64,000 bases of DNA, from NCBI GenBank assembly GCA_046290435.1, contig JBKAGO010000038.1, forward strand, positions 1 through 64,000. Reading direction: 5' to 3'. This stretch comes from CAVQUE01 sp046290435 (GTDB taxonomy: Bacteria > Actinomycetota > Acidimicrobiia > Acidimicrobiales > UBA8592). Under the pieces are notes generated by a model, which was not told the origin of the DNA, ran no database searches, and was given only the letters and a program-made list of their open reading frames with translations. Below, piece by piece: positions 59,691 to 64,000 of this stretch. A program made the position numbers and the translations under genes. The stretch's first letter is position 1; every line of letters begins with the position of its first letter.

Positions 59691-60380
59691 TCAGTCGATG
59701 GGCGGTGCGATCCGGTCGAGGACCTCGCCCAACTCGGCGACCATGCCGGCGTAGAACGGTCCGAACTCGGCGTACTCCGCCGACGCCTCGTCGAAGCGCA
59801 TCGTGTAGACGACGTCCTTGAGATCGTCAGGATGCACGCAGAACAGCGTGACGCCCCACTCGTAGTCGTCGATGCCGGTGGAGCCGGTGATGACCTGGAG
59901 CACCCGTCCGGCGAACTTGCGTCCCGAGGCGCCGTGTTCGTACATGAGCTCCTTGCGGCGGTCGAACTCCAACGTGAACCAGTTCTGGTCGACGTTGCGG
60001 CGCTTGCTCATCGGGTAGAAGCACCAGGCCGTCTTGTCCTCGGGCGGCAGCTGCGGATACAGCCGGGCGTTGCGCATCTCGTCGGGGACTCCGGCGGCGT
60101 ACTCGGAGATCTCGGTGAGCGACACGTAGCTGTCCACCAGCTCGAGGCCCGACGCAACCAGCCCTGACTGCAGATCCCGGAGGCGCCACCAGTCCGACGA
60201 CAGCGCCATGATGGCGAGGTCGGCCTTGTGGCCGAGGATGGCCACGGCGATGACCTGGTCGCCGCCCTCGCGGGCAGCAGCGACGACGGATTCGGCCGCG
60301 GCCCGGTCCGAGAACGGTCCCGCCTTGAAGAACAGGTGCACAACACCGAGACCGGAGGTCGGAGACAGGGGCGAGGTCAT
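59691..60380 (-). CDS. hemQ: Coproheme decarboxylase HemQ (ChdC)
   Basis: This 229-residue member of the chlorite-dismutase family performs the last step of coproporphyrin-dependent heme synthesis, decarboxylating coproheme to heme b. Family features are the CFYPMSKRRNVDQNWFTLEFDRRKELMYEHGASGRKF block (residues about 119-155), the TGSTGIDDYEWGVTLF segment and the C-terminal VYTMRFDEASAEYAEFGPFYAG. Together with hemE and hemY in this window, it shows the organism uses the monoderm heme route. The ferrochelatase gene is not in the window. Confidence 0.95.
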   Translation of the reverse strand: MTSPLSPTSGLGVVHLFFKAGPFSDRAAAESVVAAAREGGDQVIAVAILGHKADLAIMALSSDWWRLRDLQSGLVASGLELVDSYVSLTEISEYAAGVPDEMRNARLYPQLPPEDKTAWCFYPMSKRRNVDQNWFTLEFDRRKELMYEHGASGRKFAGRVLQVITGSTGIDDYEWGVTLFCVHPDDLKDVVYTMRFDEASAEYAEFGPFYAGMVAELGEVLDRIAPPID

Positions 60381-60400
60381 GAGGGCAGTGTAGGAACCAC

Positions 60401-60539
60401 GGGGTCAGACCCCGCTTTCCCGCTTTCTCCGAGCATCGGGCATCGGGCATCGGGCATCGGGCATCGGGCATCGGGCATCGGGCATCGAGGTTCGAACACA
60501 AGGGAGAAGCGGGAAAGCGGGAAAGCGGGGTCTGACCCC
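60401..60539. repeat. Inverted-repeat element enclosing a 7-bp tandem array
   Basis: 27-bp perfect inverted repeats (60401-60427 and 60513-60539) begin with the self-complementary GGGGTCAGACCCC followed by repeats of GCTTTCCC. Between them are seven perfect copies of CATCGGG plus a degenerate eighth (60434-60489). The whole element fills the gap between the starts and ends of hemQ and fdhD. The outer GGGGTC-N-GACCCC core resembles REP-like palindromes associated with IS200/RAYT transposases in other bacteria. No transposase is present here. Confidence 0.88.
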
Positions 60540-60548
60540 ACGCGGTTC

Positions 60549-61346
60549 TCATTCGACGTAGAGGTTCATCCCGCCATCGCGGGCGAAGCCGGCCAGGGTG
60601 AGGTTCGCCGCAGTGGCGACCTCGACGGCCAACGACGACGGAGCGCTCACCGACACCACTGCCGCGAAACCGGCCGCCCACGCCTTCTGCACCATCTCGA
60701 ACGATGCCCGCCCGGACACGAACAGCGCGAGCGCCGATGCCGGCAGGGCGCCGTCGAGCAGCAGACGGCCGACGACCTTGTCGACCGCGTTGTGGCGACC
60801 GATGTCCTCCCGGACGACCAGCACCCGCCCGTCTGCGTCGATCGCCGCAGCGGCGTGGACGCCGCCGGTCGCGGCGAACAACGCCTGGTTGGGTGCGACG
60901 AGCTCGGGAGCGTTCGCCAAGACGTCGAGTGGGAACGGCGGATCACGCCTCGGCAATGGGCTGAGTCGAGCAGCCAACTCCCCGATGGCCTCGCTGCCGC
61001 AGACGCCGCAGGCGCTCGAGGTGGCGCCCAGTCGTGGTGTGGGCACGGGCGCCCGCCCGCCGGTCTCGACCGTCACCACGTTGAAATCGGTGTCGACCGG
61101 GGCACCGGTTCCGCAGTAGCGCAGCCCCGTGACCGGCACACCGGCGAGGATGCCCTCGGAGTGACAGAACCCGACGGCCAGCTCGAAGTCGTGGCCGGGA
61201 GTCCGCATGGTGGTGGCCACCAGGCTGTCGTCGAGGTGGATGGTCAACGGTTCCTCGACGATGACCTCGTCGGGCCGGCGCCGTTTGTGGTCGTCGCGGT
61301 ACTCCCACGCCAGGATGCGAGCCGTCCGACCCCGTCTCGCTGCCAT
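60549..61346 (-). CDS. fdhD: Formate dehydrogenase accessory sulfurtransferase FdhD
   Basis: This 265-residue protein passes sulphur to the molybdenum cofactor of formate dehydrogenase. The catalytic CxxC lies at SACGVCGSEAIGE (Cys113 and Cys116), and other family motifs are EEPLTIHLD, HDFELAVGFCHSEGI, DIGRHNAVDKVVG and SGRASFEMVQKA. It implies a molybdenum/tungsten formate dehydrogenase elsewhere; many such enzymes use selenocysteine, consistent with the two UGA-containing genes here. It shares a 9-bp gap with the nitrobindin-like gene upstream. Confidence 0.95.
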   Translation of the reverse strand: MAARRGRTARILAWEYRDDHKRRRPDEVIVEEPLTIHLDDSLVATTMRTPGHDFELAVGFCHSEGILAGVPVTGLRYCGTGAPVDTDFNVVTVETGGRAPVPTPRLGATSSACGVCGSEAIGELAARLSPLPRRDPPFPLDVLANAPELVAPNQALFAATGGVHAAAAIDADGRVLVVREDIGRHNAVDKVVGRLLLDGALPASALALFVSGRASFEMVQKAWAAGFAAVVSVSAPSSLAVEVATAANLTLAGFARDGGMNLYVE

Positions 61347-61355
61347 GGGCGGCGC

Positions 61356-61829
61356 TCAGCGCTCGAGCGATGCGACGAGGTGGCGGTGCATCGGCTGCCC
61401 GACGGCCGCCATGTCCACTTCGTAGTCGAGACGATCGCCGTCGACGACGACCCGGCGCCGGACCTCGTCGACCCGCTTGGCCGATCGGGTGGTGACCACC
61501 TGGTTCGACGCCATGGTCAGCGATGTCGCCGTGATGGCGACGTCGTGCAGCTCCACGATGCCGCTGGGCTGCACCACCACGAACTCGGCGGTTTCCGCGT
61601 CGACCGGCCGCAGGTAACCGGTCTCGGCGTGGAGCGGCGCGCCGGTCGCCGCGTCGCTGGTGCGCTGCGCGTAGGCGATGAACGCCTTGCCGACATGGCT
61701 GAACGTCACCACCTCGAGATAGTCGAAGGCCTCGATGGTCGGGTAGTCGCCGTGACCGCGCCCGCGCCACGAACCGAGGAGGAACGCGAGCGGCGCAAGG
61801 TCGGGGTGCAGCGGTGGGGCATCGGCCAT
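61356..61829 (-). CDS. Nitrobindin-like heme-binding beta-barrel protein
   Basis: This 157-residue protein of the FABP-like/nitrobindin (THAP4 C-terminal) family has the signature GSWRGRGHGDYPTI (about residues 19-32), the internal motif ETGYLRP, and the C-terminal PMHRHLVASLER containing the His that binds ferric heme in the family. Members bind heme on a beta-barrel and react with nitric oxide or peroxynitrite. The ATG at 61829 gives the standard N terminus. It is likely co-transcribed with fdhD. Confidence 0.9.
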   Translation of the reverse strand: MADAPPLHPDLAPLAFLLGSWRGRGHGDYPTIEAFDYLEVVTFSHVGKAFIAYAQRTSDAATGAPLHAETGYLRPVDAETAEFVVVQPSGIVELHDVAITATSLTMASNQVVTTRSAKRVDEVRRRVVVDGDRLDYEVDMAAVGQPMHRHLVASLER

Positions 61830-61916
61830 GGCCACCATCCTGGCCGAAGGCCGGTGCAGACGCACGCTGGGCCACCGATGTTCGAGACGGCACCACGGAC
61901 CGACGTCCGGACGCGA

Positions 61917-61948
61917 CGAAGGGGCGCCCCCGAGGGGGCACCCCTTCG
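61917..61948. terminator. Terminator downstream of groEL
   Basis: A 14-bp stem with one mismatch (CGAAGGGGCGCCCC with GGGGCACCCCTTCG) is closed by a CGAG loop, 33 bp after the groEL stop. For the minus-strand transcript it separates groEL from the nitrobindin-like gene. Confidence 0.82.
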
Positions 61949-61980
61949 TTCGTGACCGTTCGGTGCGGGTCGGACCGGAC

Positions 61981-63600
61981 TCAGAAGTCCATGTCGGGCA
62001 TGCCGCCGCCGGCGCCGCCCTCGGGCGAGTCGGCGATGACGCACTCGGTGGTGAGGAACAGCGCTGCGATCGAGCCTGCGTTCTGCAGAGCCGACCGGGT
62101 GACCTTCGCGGCATCGATGATGCCGGCCGCGACCAGGTCCTCGTACTCGCCGGTGCCGGCGTTGAGGCCGAAGCTGCCCTCGAGGTTGCGGACACGCTCC
62201 ACGATGACGCCGCCTTCGAGGCCGGCGTTGACCGCGATCTGGGTCAGCGGAGCCTCCAGTGCCTTGGCCACGATGCGGGCGCCGGTGGCCTCGTCGTCGA
62301 GCTTCAGGCCGGCGGCCGTCTCGAGAACGGCGGCCTGCGCACGCAACAGCGTGACGCCGCCACCGGCGACGACACCCTCTTCGATCGCAGCCTTGGTGGT
62401 GCTGACCGCGTCTTCGATGCGGTGCTTCTTCTCCTTGAGCTCCACCTCGGTGGCGGCGCCGACCTTGAGGATCGCGACACCGCCGGACAGCTTGGCGAGA
62501 CGCTCCTGGAGCTTCTCCCGGTCGTAGTCGGAGTCGGTGTTGTCGATCTCGGCCTTGATCTGGGCGATGCGGCCATCGACGTCGGCGCGGCTGCCCGCAC
62601 CTTCGATGATGGTGGTCTCGTCCTTGGTGATGACGACCTTGCGGGCCTGGCCGAGAAGATCGAGCGTGGTGTTCTCGAGCTTGAGGCCGACCTCTTCGGA
62701 GATGACCTGGCCGCCGGTGAGGATCGCCATGTCCTGGAGCATCGCCTTGCGGCGGTCGCCGAAGCCCGGAGCCTTGACCGAGGTCGAGGCGAACGTGCCG
62801 CGGATCTTGTTGACGACCAGGGTGGCGAGGGCTTCGCCCTCGACGTCCTCGGCGATGATCAGCAGCGGCTTGCCGGCCTGCATGACCTTTTCGAGAACGG
62901 GTACGACGTCGCGCACCGCGGAGATCTTCGAACCGACGAGCAGGATGTAGGGGTCGTCGAGGACGGCTTCCATGCGCTCGGCGTCGGTGACGAAGTACGG
63001 GGAGATGTAGCCCTTGTCGAAGCGCATGCCCTCGACGAAGTCCATGTCCATCCCGAAGGTCTGGGACTCCTCGACGGTGATGACGCCGTCCTTGCCCACC
63101 TTGTCGATGGCCTCGGAGATCTTCTGGCCGATCTCGGGATCGGCGGCGGAGATGGAGGCGACGTTGGCGATCTGGGCCTTGTTGGAGGACACGTCGGTGG
63201 CCTGGCCGCGGATGGCCTCGACGGCGGCGTCGACGCCGGCCTCGATGCCCTTCTTCAGCGACATGGGGTTGGCGCCGGCGGCTACGTTGCGGAGGCCCTC
63301 ACGGACCATCGCCCAGGCGAGGACCGTGGCGGTGGTGGTTCCGTCGCCGGCCACGTCGTCGGTCTTCTTGGCGACCTCTTTGACCAGCTCGGCGCCGATC
63401 TTCTCGTAGGGGTCCTCGAGCTCGATCTCCTTGGCGATGGACACACCATCGTTGGTGATCGTGGGGGCTCCCCACTTCTTGTCGAGCACCACGTTTCGGC
63501 CTTTGGGGCCGAGGGTGACCCGGACTGCGTCGGCGAGCTTGTTCATGCCCGCTTCGAGCCCGCGCCGAGCCTCTTCGTCGAACGAGATGATCTTGGCCAT
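61981..63600 (-). CDS. groL: Chaperonin GroEL
   Basis: This 539-residue Hsp60 chaperonin is complete. It starts MAKIISFDEEARRGLEAGMNKL and carries the ATP site LGPKGRNVVLDKKWG and DGTTTATVLAWAMV. The family signature is in AAAIEEGVVAGGGV-like residues (TTKAAIEEGVVAGGGVTLLR), and the Gly/Met-rich tail ends GGAGGGMPDMDF. No groES is adjacent, so this is an additional or unlinked groEL copy. A CIRCE operator lies upstream, so it is heat-regulated by HrcA. Confidence 0.97.
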   Translation of the reverse strand: MAKIISFDEEARRGLEAGMNKLADAVRVTLGPKGRNVVLDKKWGAPTITNDGVSIAKEIELEDPYEKIGAELVKEVAKKTDDVAGDGTTTATVLAWAMVREGLRNVAAGANPMSLKKGIEAGVDAAVEAIRGQATDVSSNKAQIANVASISAADPEIGQKISEAIDKVGKDGVITVEESQTFGMDMDFVEGMRFDKGYISPYFVTDAERMEAVLDDPYILLVGSKISAVRDVVPVLEKVMQAGKPLLIIAEDVEGEALATLVVNKIRGTFASTSVKAPGFGDRRKAMLQDMAILTGGQVISEEVGLKLENTTLDLLGQARKVVITKDETTIIEGAGSRADVDGRIAQIKAEIDNTDSDYDREKLQERLAKLSGGVAILKVGAATEVELKEKKHRIEDAVSTTKAAIEEGVVAGGGVTLLRAQAAVLETAAGLKLDDEATGARIVAKALEAPLTQIAVNAGLEGGVIVERVRNLEGSFGLNAGTGEYEDLVAAGIIDAAKVTRSALQNAGSIAALFLTTECVIADSPEGGAGGGMPDMDF

Positions 63601-63702
63601 TTGGAGTCGTGCCTCCCTGAGGTGACTGAGTGCGTCTTGGATCGGGTCCCGCGATCGGGGCCCGGCATGCCCGGATGTCGAGCGTGCCGACGAACCCGGT
63701 CG

Positions 63703-63729
63703 TTGGCACTCTCGTATCGAGACTGCTAA
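63703..63729 (-). promoter_or_regulatory. CIRCE operator upstream of groEL
   Basis: TTGGCACTC, nine bases, then GACTGCTAA. This matches the HrcA-binding CIRCE consensus TTAGCACTC-N9-GAGTGCTAA with one change in each arm. It lies about 103 bp before the groEL start, in the position expected for heat-shock repression by HrcA. Confidence 0.9.
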
Positions 63730-63799
63730 ATGCTACTGACGCAGCTCAGGGATTCACAATGGGCGCCGGTGAAATCTCGGTTCGCCCTTGCCGGGGCGA

Positions 63800-64000
63800 T
63801 CAGCCGCCGGCCACCGCGGGAACGATCGACAGCGTCTCGCCATCGGCCACGGGGGTGTCGAGACCCTCCATGAAGCGGACGTCGTCGTCGGACACGAACA
63901 CGTTGACGAAGCGCCGCAACGAGCCCTCCTCGTCGAGGAGCCGGTCGGCGAAGCCGGGGTGCGCGCCGTCGAGGGCAGCGAGCACCTCGCGCACGGTGCC
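63800..64000 (-). CDS. MoaD/ThiS-family ubiquitin-like sulphur carrier (partial)
   Basis: The last 66 residues of a gene that continues past the window edge. It shows the beta-grasp pattern (VREVLAALDGAHPGFADRLLDEEGSLRRFVNVFVSDDDVRFMEG) and ends in GETLSIVPAVAGG, with the C-terminal Gly-Gly that is adenylated and thiocarboxylated in MoaD, ThiS and CysO proteins. RFVNVFVSDDDVR is closest to CysO/MoaD2-type carriers used in cysteine or molybdopterin synthesis. The N terminus is not visible. Confidence 0.88.
   Translation of the reverse strand, partial: GTVREVLAALDGAHPGFADRLLDEEGSLRRFVNVFVSDDDVRFMEGLDTPVADGETLSIVPAVAGG

Noticed and set aside
60434..60489. CRISPR-like array
   Set aside because: The 7-bp unit repeats without spacers, so it is a simple tandem repeat, not a CRISPR.

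Overview
The window is 64 kb of high-GC DNA, densely packed with genes that use GC-rich codons. It looks like a chromosome segment of a monoderm actinobacterium, most likely from the class Acidimicrobiia; that placement is inference. Supporting signs are coproporphyrin-type heme genes (HemE, HemY, HemQ), a HelD-like helicase, a tad/flp locus without an outer-membrane secretin, a CIRCE-controlled groEL, a heliorhodopsin, and frequent GTG starts and ATGA overlaps. I saw no tRNA, rRNA, CRISPR array, prophage or complete insertion sequence.

Layout. 0-7 kb: a 1-Cys peroxiredoxin, a NarL-type two-component pair and a MacB/LolCDE-like ABC exporter. 7-16 kb (minus strand): an operon of flp, cpaB, cpaE, cpaF, a VWA-TadB fusion, tadC and a DnaB-like ATPase; about 1 kb of repeat-bearing non-coding DNA separates flp from cpaB. 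16-25.6 kb (minus): an Lhr-type helicase, an LGFP-like membrane protein and HelD. 25.7-30 kb (plus): a cytochrome P450, hemE, hemY and a HesB-like selenoprotein gene with an in-frame UGA. 30-33 kb: SDR, Lnt-like protein and Dtd. 33-38 kb: a glycosyltransferase, methyltransferase and alpha-barrel cluster, a second UGA-containing gene (a PrxQ/BCP peroxiredoxin with UGA at the peroxidatic position), another methyltransferase and GtrA. 38-42 kb: two tandem secreted PQQ-type sugar dehydrogenase lipoproteins and an RTX-CAP protein. 42-46 kb: a small-gene cluster around a heliorhodopsin. 46-53 kb: housekeeping and regulatory genes, including glnD. 53-59 kb: a branched-chain amino acid type ABC transporter (livHMGF plus a convergent livJ). 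59-64 kb: HemQ, FdhD, a nitrobindin-like protein, GroEL and a partial MoaD/ThiS-like gene.

The main result is that two genes which standard callers would split or truncate read through as selenoproteins. The HesB-like gene has a textbook bacterial SECIS hairpin (GGUC loop) just after its UGA. The PrxQ gene has UGA exactly where the family has its catalytic cysteine. With fdhD also present, this predicts a selenocysteine-decoding organism. Other points of interest are the heliorhodopsin operon, the VWA-TadB fusion, the DnaB-like ATPase coupled to tadC, the 289-bp-spaced repeat in front of cpaB, two copies of a dispersed structured palindrome, and an inverted-repeat element that encloses a 7-bp tandem array.
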